Below, in pieces: positions 19,388-29,917 of a stretch of 64,000 bases of DNA; within the stretch, counting starts at the first letter, position 1; every line of letters starts with the position of its first letter. The stretch lies in NCBI GenBank assembly GCA_039654915.1, contig CM077593.1, positions 37,418,501 to 37,482,500 on the forward strand. The letters run 5' to 3'. The DNA is from Aquilaria yunnanensis. Lineage: Eukaryota; Streptophyta; Magnoliopsida; Malvales; Thymelaeaceae. The notes under the pieces are model-generated. The model worked only from the letters and a program-made list of their open reading frames with translations, was not told the origin of the DNA and searched no databases. Both the position numbers and the translations under genes were made by a program.

Positions 19388-20184
19388 CATGCCTCATATT
19401 CAACTTACCTTGCCCATTAAGGAACTTAAAGGCTTGAGGGTCAGTGTGAATGAGAAACTCCCTTGACCATAAGTAGCATTGCCAAGACTCCAATGCTCTC
19501 ACTAATGTATAGAGCTCCTTGTCATAGGTGGGATAGTTCAATCCAACACCATTAAGCTTCTCACTAAAGTAAGCAACAGGGGAGCCTTCTGGCATTAGGA
19601 CAACTACAATACCTATACTTGAAGTATCACTCTTAATTTCAAAAGTTTTTGCAAAGTTAGGCAAAGCTAAAAGAGGTGTAGTACACAAATTTTCCTTTAA
19701 CAATAGGAAAACACCATCCTGTGCCTTTCCCCCTCTTAAATCCAACATTTTTTTTATAAATTTTGTTAAAGGTGCAGCAATAAAAGAAAAATTTTTAACA
19801 AACCTCCTATAAAATCTAACTAACCCATGGAATGACCTCACCTCAGTGATAAATGTTCTGGTTGGCCATTCTTGGATGGCTTTCACCTTTTCTTGACCAA
19901 CTTCAATCCCTTGAGAGCTCACAACAAATCAAAGGAAAATAACTTTATTAACACAAAAACATCACTTTTTCAAGTAAGCATACTCAATGTCCCTAACGCT
20001 TGTTCCAAATGTCTAAGAAGCTCATCTAGGTTCTTGGTATAAACTAAGATATCATCAAAGTAAACAACAACAATCCTACCAATGTAATCATTAACCATGA
20101 ATGTGGTAGGGGCATCAGTCAAACCAGAAGGCATCATTAACCATTTATAAAGTCCAAATTTTGTTTTAAAAGCTGTTTTCCATT
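19388..20184 (-). pseudogene. Element X: decayed chromovirus pol, RT and RNase H
   Basis: This is the upstream half of element X, on the far side of element Y. Minus-strand reading starts in reverse transcriptase at KWKTAFKTKFGLYKWLMMP and passes the catalytic VVVYFDDILVYTK motif (two Asp). It continues through RT thumb and RNase H ([43 protein letters not shown]) to GKLNMRH. Its last residues join directly to the segment beginning at 8178 once Y and one CATGC are removed. Frame breaks occur near 19940. Everything upstream of RT is lost where element Z starts at 20185, and no matching target duplication is seen there. Confidence 0.82.
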
Positions 20185-21049
20185 TGATGCTCTTCCGCAT
20201 CTTCGTCGTAAAACATGATGAGCCTGGATCAGAAACTTCCGGTAGGGGGACGTTTGGATGAGGGACCTTGTTGGGAGAGATTACCTGAAACGCTCAAAGA
20301 ACAAGGGTTAGGAGGTCCTCGGTGTGTTTTTCCGGGGAGGAACCTCCGACGCCCAAGTTAGTGTTTGGAAGGAGAGACTGAGTAAGGAGTAGAGAGATTT
20401 TTTCCTTTGGAGCCGGATCCTTTTACTTGGGGCGTTTCCCAAACATTTATAGGGAGGTGAACAGTAGAAGTTCATTTGACACAGCCTACCCAGATCATGA
20501 CACGTGTTCGGTCGGATGCGATCTGTACCTTCGGGGAGAAGGGGAGCATCTAGCTGACCACAGGCCGCTTGGCTAGGAGCCGAGGCCGCACAAGGGCGGC
20601 GTGTCTGAAGGCGGCATGGCAGAGCGTGTCTAAGGGCGGCGTGTCAGGAAACATATGAGTACGGTGTGTCAGAGGCTCCTTAATTGTTTCTGCTGTACTC
20701 CTGAGATCCCTTCGGTAGAAGAGAGCTCTTCGGAACAGGAGGACTTCCTCCGAGATCATTTCAGTAATTCGGGAATATCTTCGCCAAGGGTGGTCCCGTT
20801 CGGGGACGTTCTTCCCTGCCGAAGGTGGTTTGGTCATCTTACCGAGGATGGCGATGCACCGTATTGCCGAGGTTGGTACTGTCGTCTCTAGGGGTGATGA
20901 AGGATCACCGAGGTCGGATGTAAGAGGGGCCAGACACCCTTCTTTTTGAAGTTGGTGCCTGCGTCCCTTGCGGTCGATGCTCTACTTTCCGAGGGTGGTG
21001 CTTTGCTCGAGCTTACGGGTTTGAAGGGTGATAGCACTTCGCGCTATCA
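20185..21049 (-). repeat. 3' LTR of element Z
   Basis: 865 bp, starting TGATGC and ending GCTATCA, followed by the same polypurine tract as Y. Its right end forms an inverted repeat TGATAGC/GCTATCA. It is clearly related to but well diverged from the Y LTR. Confidence 0.85.
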
Positions 21050-21500
21050 CATGCCCCCCATCTTGAAAAGTCAAAGTGGAGACTTCGGCTCTAGACTCTC
21101 TGAGGACATCTTGCCGGACTCCGAGCGGGACGCTGTTCAAGGAGACGCTTCGGCACCCGAAGGCATTCCTTCCTAGCCGAGGCATCATCGCTTGCGCTCT
21201 AGTCAGTCCCTTGCCAATCTCGGGGTGCGCACTCCCTTTATTTTTACTTTTTCTATTGCAGGTCAGCGGACCGTCGTGTCTTGTAACCAGGCGTGTCAGT
21301 TTAGGTAGGCGTGCCTGGGTTTTTGCGGTGTCAGAAAGCGCGTCCTAATTTCTCGCGTTGGATGACACATGGCATGCGATGGTTGGGGGGAGTCATGTCG
21401 GTTACACCAGCCGCGCCCTTTCGCCTTCGAGGGGCAATTATGGCGACGGTTCACCTTCACAGGGTAGTTATGGTGACGATTCGGCTACCCCTGTTCGGCC

Positions 21501-21508
21501 TATATAAA
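21501..21508 (+). promoter_or_regulatory. TATA box of the antisense gene in Z
   Basis: TATATAAA, 300 bp upstream of the antisense ATG at 21801, matching the place of TATAAATA in Y, although the surrounding sequence has diverged. Confidence 0.6.
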
Positions 21509-22592
21509 CCCTTGCTTCCTTCATTTTCTTTCCTTTATCCTTCTCTTGCTCTCATCTGTCTCTGAGTTTTTCCTTCTCTACCTTCTCTTTTCACGGCGAT
21601 GCAAGCGGCGGAGCCATTTCCGGCAACCATTTACGACGGTGTCTTCTAATCCCGACTTTGGAAAGCATTTTGGTGGGTTTCTTTTTCAAAGGTCCTTTGG
21701 TCGTTTCGGTTTCTGTTTTTTTTTCTAGTCCCCGAAGCTTTTTTCTTTTTTCCCGAAGTCCTTTGGCTCTATTTTCCGAAGTCATTTTCTCTCACCGAAC
21801 ATGTCTTCTCTTGTTCCTCTTATGTCCGTCCAATCCATCCCCGAGAGCTGGTAGCCTCTCATGTCTCACCCTTATTGCTCAACCTCAGAAAAATTAGTGA
21901 AGTGGACCACCAAATTTTTTCTTCCCTCCTATGCCACCACCAGGCTGCCCCATCCTGGCCACTTTAGCTTTATGAATAGTAAGGACGAGGTTACCGTCTT
22001 CCATGCCCAATTGAAGGCCGGACTTCAGTTTCCTCCACTGAAGATGATTTGCGACTTTTGCCAATTCCATGGTATAGCCGTGAATCAGCTTCCGCCCAAC
22101 TCTTACTGTTACTTCAACGCCTTTCTCTGCATGTGTGGGGTTTTCAAGGTAGAACCCCACTTCATCATTTTCATGCAGTACTACAAGCTCTATCCGGTCC
22201 CGAAGGGTGGCTTCTATTTCATGCTGCCTCGAGGATCTGGGAGCAAAAAATACATGTTCACCTTCGGCACTAAAGACAGTTGGCGAGGGTGGCAAAAAAA
22301 GTTCTTCTTCCTGAAGGTGGCGGAGGGATGGTTGGGCATGTCGACTAGGTGGGATCGGAGGAAGTTGGAGACGGACGTCGTTGACACCAAAAAGTTGCTA
22401 ACTCCTGAGTTGGCAGCAAGGTTTGAGGACTTTGACAGCCGTATCCGGGCTGTCACCGACTGGGATGCCGAGGTCCCACCGCGCTCCTTGTATCCCTTCC
22501 CCATTAAGTGGGACCTCATAACCGAGGAGGTTCTTCGGGAGCTGGGGGTGCTCAAGGAGCATAAGACGGACCTCGGCATGCCAGCTCTTGCC

Positions 22593-24009
22593 TGTTAGTG
22601 TTGTGCCCAAAAGCCAATCATGAGATGATTGTATTATTTGCACATTGAGTCATGATATTTTATTAAGGCATTAATCCAGCAATTATGTTTGTTGTTTTGT
22701 TTCTGCGTAACTTAACAAACATAATTGTAACCCTAGAATAATGATATTCTTAAACATCCCTGGTCTAGTATTATTGTGGAGCGGGTTGCAATAATACATA
22801 ACGACTAGCATATCTGGAGACTAATATGAGATATGTAGTCTACATATGGGTACAAGTTGGAGAACTTGTGTACTGGACTGACCTACCATGAGAACACTAC
22901 ATGGATCGTTATATGAGTGTCATAAGTGATTCTCATAGTGATCATGGTATATGTAGTCCTTCGACCTAAAATCATCAAGGTTCCTTACATGTGAGTCACA
23001 TACTTTGATACTTTCCTTTGTTGCTCGTAACTGAGTGAACTTGAAGGAGGTCATTGGGTATGTCACATATCATGCGGAGGGATTTGTATGATCAAGATGG
23101 GATTTGTCCCTCCTATGTAACGGGAGTGATATCTTTGGGCCCCTTGATAGAGTAAGACTTAGAAAAATGCATGGCCATGCTCAGATGAGTTGATATACGA
23201 TATCAATGTCATCAGTTTAAGTTGGTCTACTCGGTAATCAAGAAACCAAAGATTGGGCTATACGAGAGTGACACATTCCATGTCTCGTGCTTAGTCTTGA
23301 TATCTTGGACAAAGGGACAATGGCATATATCGGTGATGATCATAAAGGTTTAGTCGAATCATCGACAATCTTGTCACTTAGGTAGCAATGATGTGTTGCT
23401 ACACACCGCTCATTGCTTATGATCATAAATGTGATTTATGATCATTGCCAACGTGGTAAGAGCCTATTGAGTCGCACACATAGAGCTATTTGGATCATTA
23501 GAGTGCATGAGCTAATAATTTGGGTTTTGGTTTCACAATAATTTCGTATTAATAATGGGCCCAATAGTTGAACCATTATTACGCCCGAAATTAAATCCTA
23601 ATTGGATTAGGGCTTTGAAACCCATTAGGCCTGGAAGTTGAGTCTCACTATAAATACAACTTCTAGTGAGAAATTCATAGGTCTCTTTGCCCTAGCCTCC
23701 CAAAAGGACAGCCGCACTCTTCTCTTGCAATTCCTTGGAGGACGCAAGCTAGCACTGCGAGCGCAAGAGAAACGCATCTGCCGGGACGTGGTGGAAGCGT
23801 GGTGATCCCAAGAGGCTCGTGTGGATACCATAGAGAGCCTGAACATGTCAACTGTTCAGGTTTTGTGATTCGACTCTACAGTTGAGTGAGAGATCTCAAC
23901 CAAAAAGTAGGTATGAAAATTTTTGAACACCCGGTTTACCCCGTTTCACTTGGATCCTGGAGGGTTTCGGTTAAATTCTACTGTGCTGTTTGGCTGCCGA
24001 AACCCATCA
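22593..24009 (+). repeat. Copia solo LTR inside Z's antisense gene
   Basis: 1,417 bp, TGTTAG to CATCA, the same LTR family as 1659-3074 but on the plus strand. It is flanked by TTGCC and CTGCC (4 of 5 match) and splits exon 1 of the antisense gene. No internal sequence is present, so the element was lost by LTR-LTR recombination. TATA box at 23649-23656. Confidence 0.9.
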
Positions 24010-25493
24010 CTGCCGCTGACGAGAAGAAGTCCTGGGTGGTGATGCTCATTCGGGGGGAGCTTTCTTACAAAGCCTTTTTTGAGAGTAAGTTTCTTTCCAG
24101 TTTTTAGTATAAGTATCCTTATGGACTTACACTGACATTTTCCTGCTTTTTCAGAGATGGGCGATCAGTCGGCCGCTTTCTACAAATCCCTCTTCCTTGG
24201 TCAAGCCGAGAAGGGGGAACAGACGAAGAAGGGGGCCCCGAAACGGCGAAAGACGATTGGGGCCGGTCCGTCTTCGGAGAAGAAGGTGAAAAAGAACCCC
24301 ATTCCCCCGCCTCTGGAAGATGTTGAGGAGGCTGAGGATCAACCCGAGGTCCAGGCCGACCTGTAACCGGAGCTTGCCGTCAGCTGCATCCCCCGGAGTC
24401 CCATTACTTCGGTGGACCTTCTAGGCTCTTTGGCAGGGGCCCTTTTGCTGAGGAACTTGAAGAGCGCAGAAGAAGCAAGGGCAAACACGTCCTTGCTGAA
24501 GTGGAGGAGGTTCGGGACTCCGACGATGATGTTGCCGAGGTGCTGCCAGGTTTGTCCCTTAGACAAATTTTAGTGCTATCAATCTTGTTGATATATGACT
24601 AAGGAACAATGCCTTAATAGAACTGTGCCTTGACTCTGCAGAGGAATTGGCGCCCTCGGCGTGGATGGTGGAGCATGCCCAAAAGCGGGCCCTTCGGGAC
24701 TTTCACATCCCAAAGGATAAGGTCTCGAGGGAGCCTTTCTGGTCTTTCACGGAGGACATGAATTTGTTATCCAAAGACGGCTAGCAAATGGCTCCCCAAA
24801 TGGCGAGGGGCGTGCTAACCTAGGCTACCTTCACGTCTGTGGCTGAAGAGTGCGCGAATGAGGAGATCCTCGCCGTGAAGATGGCCGAGCATGCTGCCCA
24901 GGTACTCCTTTATGCCCTTTATTCTTTCTCCCAATTTTTCTAAGTGTTTAGCTTTCCTTGTGTAACTTTACCAAGCGTTCTATTCTCCTTATTTTTTGCA
25001 GTTCTTGGCGTATAGCGGAAACTTTAGAGCTTGGGCAGCAAAACAGTCTTCGGTCCGAACTTAGACCGAAGAACGTTTGGAGAAGGCCAAGGTGTTCTGT
25101 GCTAACTCGGTCGTCAAGAACGCTGAGTTGAGTGGAATTGCCAAGGAGGAAGTCGCCAAACTTCGGGAGGAATTTCTGAAGGGCCAAGAGGAGCTCTTGA
25201 AGGATTTGTCCCAAAAGATGTCTAACCTTGGTGCGAAGGTCGTCGAGCTCAATTATTCCAACGAGGCTTATCGAAAGGAGAAGGAAGAAAATTTCGCTAT
25301 CCTAACGAAGACCCTCGCCGATAATGCTGTCCTTCAAGCCAAGGTTGCGGTTCTGAAGAAGGAAACAAAGAAGAAGAAGAAGACGAAGAAGTTGGAGAAG
25401 GAGGTGGCCGATCTACAAAACGAAGTGGAAGACCTGAGGGTCGAGTTTTACAAGGCTAACCAGGCAACCAAGGTTGGCTTCCAAGATGGTTTC

Positions 25494-26360
25494 TGATGGC
25501 CCAGGGCCTCATCGTTGTGAGTCATGATGACTGTTGAGGAGACTTCTAGGAGGAAGAACGCCTGGAAGGTGGATCGCCCCAAGGAGAGTACCTGAAAAGC
25601 TGGTAAACAGGGTTAGGAGGCCCCCGGAGTGTTTTTCCGGGGGGGGAGCCTCCAACGCCCAAGTCAGTGGTGGCCGGAAGAAGGAGAAAGTCACTAGCTC
25701 AAAGAGAAAGGCAGAAAAGTCTCGCCTGGTATTTTCTCAGAGTGTGGGAGCTGTATCTCCGGCCTGCCAACCTCCTGTCAAGTATTTATTTCCTGTATAT
25801 ATAGGAATACCTAGCCCGTTCAGATCATGACACGTGTGCGGTCGGATGCTCCTGAACGTCTGGGCGTAGGGGACAGATAGTTGGTAACTAGATGGCCTCG
25901 AGCCTTGTGCTGAGACGGGCCATGATATGATTCTGATGGCGCCTGCGCGTCAGGGCGACTTTTTACATCTGTGGTGGGACGTGTCAGAGGCTTCCTTAAA
26001 TGCTTCCTTAAATGCGCCTGCCGTACTCCCGAGGTCCCTGGGCGAGGTCGTCCTCTAGTTCGGACAGAGCCTCTTCGGGAAGCCTACCCTCAGTTCGGGG
26101 GTTCCCAGTTCCAGGGGGTTCCGCCTTCGGGGATATCATATTCGGGCAGCAATGTCTGGTGCCACTTTTCTGAAGGCGCGTTGTTCACAACCTTGGGGGG
26201 CGAATGGAGTCCTCAAGTTTTACTGGCGTGCCGAGGCTCGGAGCTCTCAGGCTATCTCCCGAGGTGCATGATTCCACCTATTCCCGGGAAGCACCAGTTC
26301 TTCTGGCCGTTGTTGTGGCAGGGTATTCGGCCAGATTGAGGCGACAGCCTTTGGCTATCA
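25494..26360 (-). repeat. Solo LTR of the Y family inside Z's antisense gene
   Basis: 867 bp, TGATGG to ATCA, the same length as both Y LTRs and close to them in sequence. Perfect target duplication GTTTC at 25489-25493 and 26361-26365. It splits exon 4. The near identity to Y shows this family has moved recently more than once. Confidence 0.93.
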
Positions 26361-26608
26361 GTTTCTGCCTGGCTCGGCACCATGTCTTGGCCAAATATCC
26401 AGACCTCGACCTCTCCTTCCTGGCTGCCCTGAACATCCCCGAGGGACCTCACTGGACCTGGTGGAAGATTGAGTTCCTCAACCTGCCCTTTGTCCCTCCT
26501 CTAGCTCCGAAGGATGCTGGGGACGGAGCTCTCATGATGCCAGGGTCCCTTAGATGTCTAGGGCTTCACTTTGTCTTTTTTTTTTTTTTTGTAATCTTCT
26601 TCTTGTAA

Positions 26609-27002
26609 TTTCCTTCATGTAATAAGGCCTTCTTAATAACACTTTTCCTCCTTTTAAAATTTGGCTAAGTCCCCAAGCAATAATTTTCGTCTCCAAGGGT
26701 TGTCTTGACCATTTTCGGTTAGGGACCCTTGGTAAGATACTTTTGCTCTTTTTATCGACCATATTCGGGAAAACGCAGACTTTGGCGAATACCTTTAGTC
26801 AATGTTTGACTTATTTTCATCAGCCGTGTCTGGTCGATGCACCGTTCGGGGAAAATGACCCAACCAACTTTGGAAGAAATATGCCATTTTCGCAAGTACT
26901 TGTTTGCGTCTTGTTCGGAAGGATTTCTTAGGTGGAGTTACTCTTCTAGAAAATTTTCTATACTTAGAAAAATTTCTAAATGTACAATTTCTAGACAAGA
27001 TT
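26609..27002. other. Spacer between antisense gene and pol end in Z
   Basis: A gap of about 390 bp with no gene, equivalent to the repeat-bearing spacer of Y but shorter. I see no regular tandem repeats; a T-rich run sits at the left end. Confidence 0.5.
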
Positions 27003-28734
27003 TTAAGCATAGAACTTCTTCAAGGTATCCAAGTGCCAAGTATTTTTCAGTTCTCCACCTTTGGGATCGTCGAGCTTATGGACTCCTTTCCGAACTTCGT
27101 CAAGGACCAGATAAGGTCACTCCTAGTTTGCTCGAAGTACTCCGTGAGACGGTCTTCGGGGTTCAAACTCAGCCTTTCAGAGAACGAGGTCTCCCTTTTT
27201 GATTCCTTTTTTCCTAACGCGTAAGTTCGCGGTCATAGCCACTCTTTGCTGGAAGGCTTTTCTCCTAAGCTCGGTCACTTCTTTGTGTTTGTCAATTAGG
27301 TCGAGCTTAGTTCTCAATCCGAGGTCATTCCCTCATTCATCGAACACTTGTACCCTGACCGATGGTTGGACTACCTCGATGGGGATAATGGCCTCTGTGC
27401 CGAGGACGAGCGAAAAAGGCGTCTCACCTTTGGCTCTTTGGGGTGTTGTCCGGTAGCTCCATATCACACTAGAAAGTTCCCCTAGCCATTTTCCCTTTGC
27501 CTCCCTCAATCTCTTTTTCAGGCCATCTTTTATGGTTCTGTTAGATACCTCTACCTGTCCGTTGCTCTGAGGATGAGCTACCGGGGTGAAATGTCGCTTT
27601 ATGCCGAGGTTAGCCACGAATTCTCGGAACCCCTTGTCAGTAAAGTCGTAAAAGAGTTATGAGTCTCACCGAAGTCCCCGTATCATAGTGAGGATGCATA
27701 TTTTAGGATGGAAGTCCGGCACACTTAGGGCCTCCCAGTTAAACCTTTCGACATAGTCACAAATGGTCTCTCCATTCCTTTGTGCTGCCGATGAATTGTT
27801 GTGTAAACGCGGTGGACAACTCTTGGAAACCCATGATGGTTCCGGGGGCCAACGAGTTATACCACACACTCACCGGTCTGAAGAGGGTGACCTCAAAACA
27901 TTTGCAAAGCATGGAGTCATCGGCACCATGTAGCACCATGCTACGCCTATAGTTGGTCAGGTGGGCTTGGGGGTCACTACGCCCATCATACATCTCTAGG
28001 CGAGGTACCCAAAAGTCGCTGGGCATGGGTGCCTCAACTACTGCTTGGATGAACAGGGACTCTTCTCCGGTGAAGGTCTCTGACAGCCTCAACCAAACAG
28101 GCTTCCAGGACACCTACCTTTCTAGCTTGTCCAGCCTCTTAAGGATTTTCTCCATGAGCGCTATAGTACTAGCCTCTTCCCGTTGCCTGGGAGTCTTAGG
28201 CAACGGAGAGCGACGTCTCCGCTTCGGGGAATAACTTCACCGACGAAGGGACGGTGACCTTCTATATGGTGATAGGCTTCTCCAGTGAGAGGTTGTAGGC
28301 CCCTTTGATGTCATTTCTTCAACACAATGCCCCCTGGGGGGAATGTCCTCAGTTCAGGACTCGTTGTGGAAGTCCCCGCTGCTTGAACTCCGGTGGGCAA
28401 GCTTGGGGCTCCTCTCTCAGTGGGCGGCTGGTGAGGAGGCCCTTCGGGCCGAAGGTGGTTGAGACCACCTCTGGTCGAGTTGCTGTGTCATTTCAGCCAA
28501 GAAGGAACACTGGAAATCCTTTAGGAAGCCCATTGTGACTGTTAGAGGACGTTCGTGCTCCGGTAAAGAAGACCCGGCTGTTGGCTGCTTGGTCGCTGGT
28601 TGACTATCCGGCACGGATGGGGACTTCGGGAGTCCCTTATCCTTGGAACGCCTAGTCTCAATGATGGCTACCTGAGGGTAGTTTCCCACAGACGGTGCCA
28701 AATTATGCCCAGCAGCATTGTCATTGTGTGACAT
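27003..28734 (-). pseudogene. gag-pol: Element Z Gag-Pol, internally deleted
   Basis: It starts at an ATG inside the right LTR (28734) with MSHNDNAAGHNLAPSVG, reading through the primer site. Gag follows in broken frames (SDFWVPRLEMYDGRSDPQAHL, CKCFEVTLF, GFQELSTAFTQQFIGS), with a small deletion after FIGS. Near 27645 gag jumps straight into integrase (LGIKRHFTPVAHPQSNGQVEVSNRTIKDGL). Compared with Y, roughly 1,240 codons are lost, comprising the gag end, protease, RT, both RNase H domains and the first half of integrase. The frame ends at FYA-stop, 27003, as in Y. Confidence 0.85.
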
Positions 28735-29541
28735 GGTGCAGCTACAAGCAGGACTTCCGATATGAAGGTGTCTGGGAAAGGGACCTACGGTGTGAAGATG
28801 CCTTGGAGAGGGGCTTCTGGCAGGAAGGTGGTTGCAAGACTCAGTAAAATAGAGGTTAGAGACTTCCCGGAGTGTGATTCCAGGGGAGGAGCCTCCGACG
28901 CTCAAGTCAGTATTTTAGAAAATGAATGTAAGAAAGAATGAACGGAGAGCAGAAGATAGCTAGGGTTTTTTGTCTCTTGTGTCCCTACCAAGGTTCTCTA
29001 CAGGTATTTATAGGAGGTCATGAGGAGAAGGCCAGATTATGACATGTGGTCGGCCAGATTTGATACGTACGTTCCAGAACAGGCGCCCTCAACTGGCTAG
29101 AGCCGTTCTGACCGGAGGTCAGGGGGGTGTGGGAGGGCTATGTGTCAGAGGCTCCTAACCATTTTTGTCTCATCTGTGTGAGAACTCCTTTAGTGATGGG
29201 CCCTGTTCTGGGAGTAAGACCCCTTTGGCAGATAGGTCTCCTTCGGTCCGATTTTTGCTCTTGAGGGCCGTAGGGGGAGGCTCCTCGGCAGGGTGGGGGA
29301 CCTTCGGGGCATGCTCTATTCTGCCGAGGATGGGGAGATGGCATCCTGAGGTCTCCAGATCACTTGACCAAGGATGGCCCGGTATGTCCCTTCGAGGGTG
29401 GTAGTGTCAGCAGTCGAGGGTGGTGACTACTTGCAGATGGTGGTGAGGATCCATTTTCCGAGGTTGGTTAGATGCACCTCCGAGGGTGGTACTTGTCAGT
29501 CATCCTCAGAAGCTATCCAGGTGTAAGCCATTTGGCTTTCA
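28703..29541 (-). repeat. LTR shared by elements Z (5') and W (3')
   Basis: 839 bp. The left end follows Z's primer site; its first bases are TTATGC where TGATGC is expected. The right end reads GGCTTTCA where related LTRs have a form of GCTATCA. W's internal sequence begins directly after it. Related to the LTRs at 20185 and 34414 but quite diverged. Confidence 0.75.
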
Positions 29542-29917
29542 CTAAGTGTGCACCTAGGCACTTTTTAGGGGATGAACACCTTCGGTCATCATCCATTGTA
29601 GGCAACTATGTTTGGCTATGCATCTTCAGCACAATTTATCCTTATTGATGTAGTTTACCCGTTTTTCACCGACTATGTTTGATTGGCGTAATTTGGCAAA
29701 GACTGACCATTTCCATGAGTTTACCCCTTCGACATGACCATGTTCAGTCTACCTCCTCGGAATAGGGCATTTTTCATTTCCTCGTTCAGAAACGAACATG
29801 TTCGGTCAGATATGCCTTTAGTAAAAAATGGAAATAGTACCCTCATTCACTTTTTACACCATATTCGGCTAGTCAACCTTGGGGAGAATTGTACAAATTT
29901 TTCCTTGGAAAAAACTT
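29542..29917. other. Spacer of W beside pol end
   Basis: Non-coding. It contains several loosely repeated pieces with 'CATGTTCGGTC' or 'CTATGTTTG' cores, probably a decayed form of the spacer repeats seen in Y. No gene seen. Confidence 0.4.

Larger units (their letters stand above)
21801..26608 (+). pseudogene. Antisense gene copy in Z (PF04195-like), interrupted
   Basis: Homologous along its whole length to the Y antisense gene. From ATG 21801 the frame meets a stop at 21852-21854, where Y has lysine, then stays open through KFFLPSYATTRLP, NQLPPNSYCYFNAF and FYFMLPRGSGSKK. Exon 1 is cut at 22593 by a copia solo LTR and resumes at 24010. Introns sit at 24085-24154, 24550-24641 and 24902-25001, all GT-AG and in the same phase as in Y. 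Further stops occur in exon 2 (near 24363) and in exons 3 and 4. Exon 4 is cut at 25494 by a Y-family solo LTR and resumes at 26366 with FCLARHHVLAKYPDLDLSFL, ending at 26608. AATAAG at 26621 may be a poly(A) signal. The gene is dead, but the retained splice sites support the gene model in Y. Confidence 0.85.
20185..29541 (-). mobile_element. Element Z: deleted Tat-type element with secondary insertions
   Basis: Same layout as Y: left LTR 20185-21049, polypurine tract, antisense gene on +, gag-pol on -, primer site and right LTR 28703-29541. It has two secondary insertions (a copia solo LTR and a Y-family solo LTR) and large internal deletions in pol. The left flank (CCATT) is not repeated at the right LTR end (CTAAG), so the ends are not a simple insertion pair. 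The right LTR is shared with element W. Confidence 0.85.
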
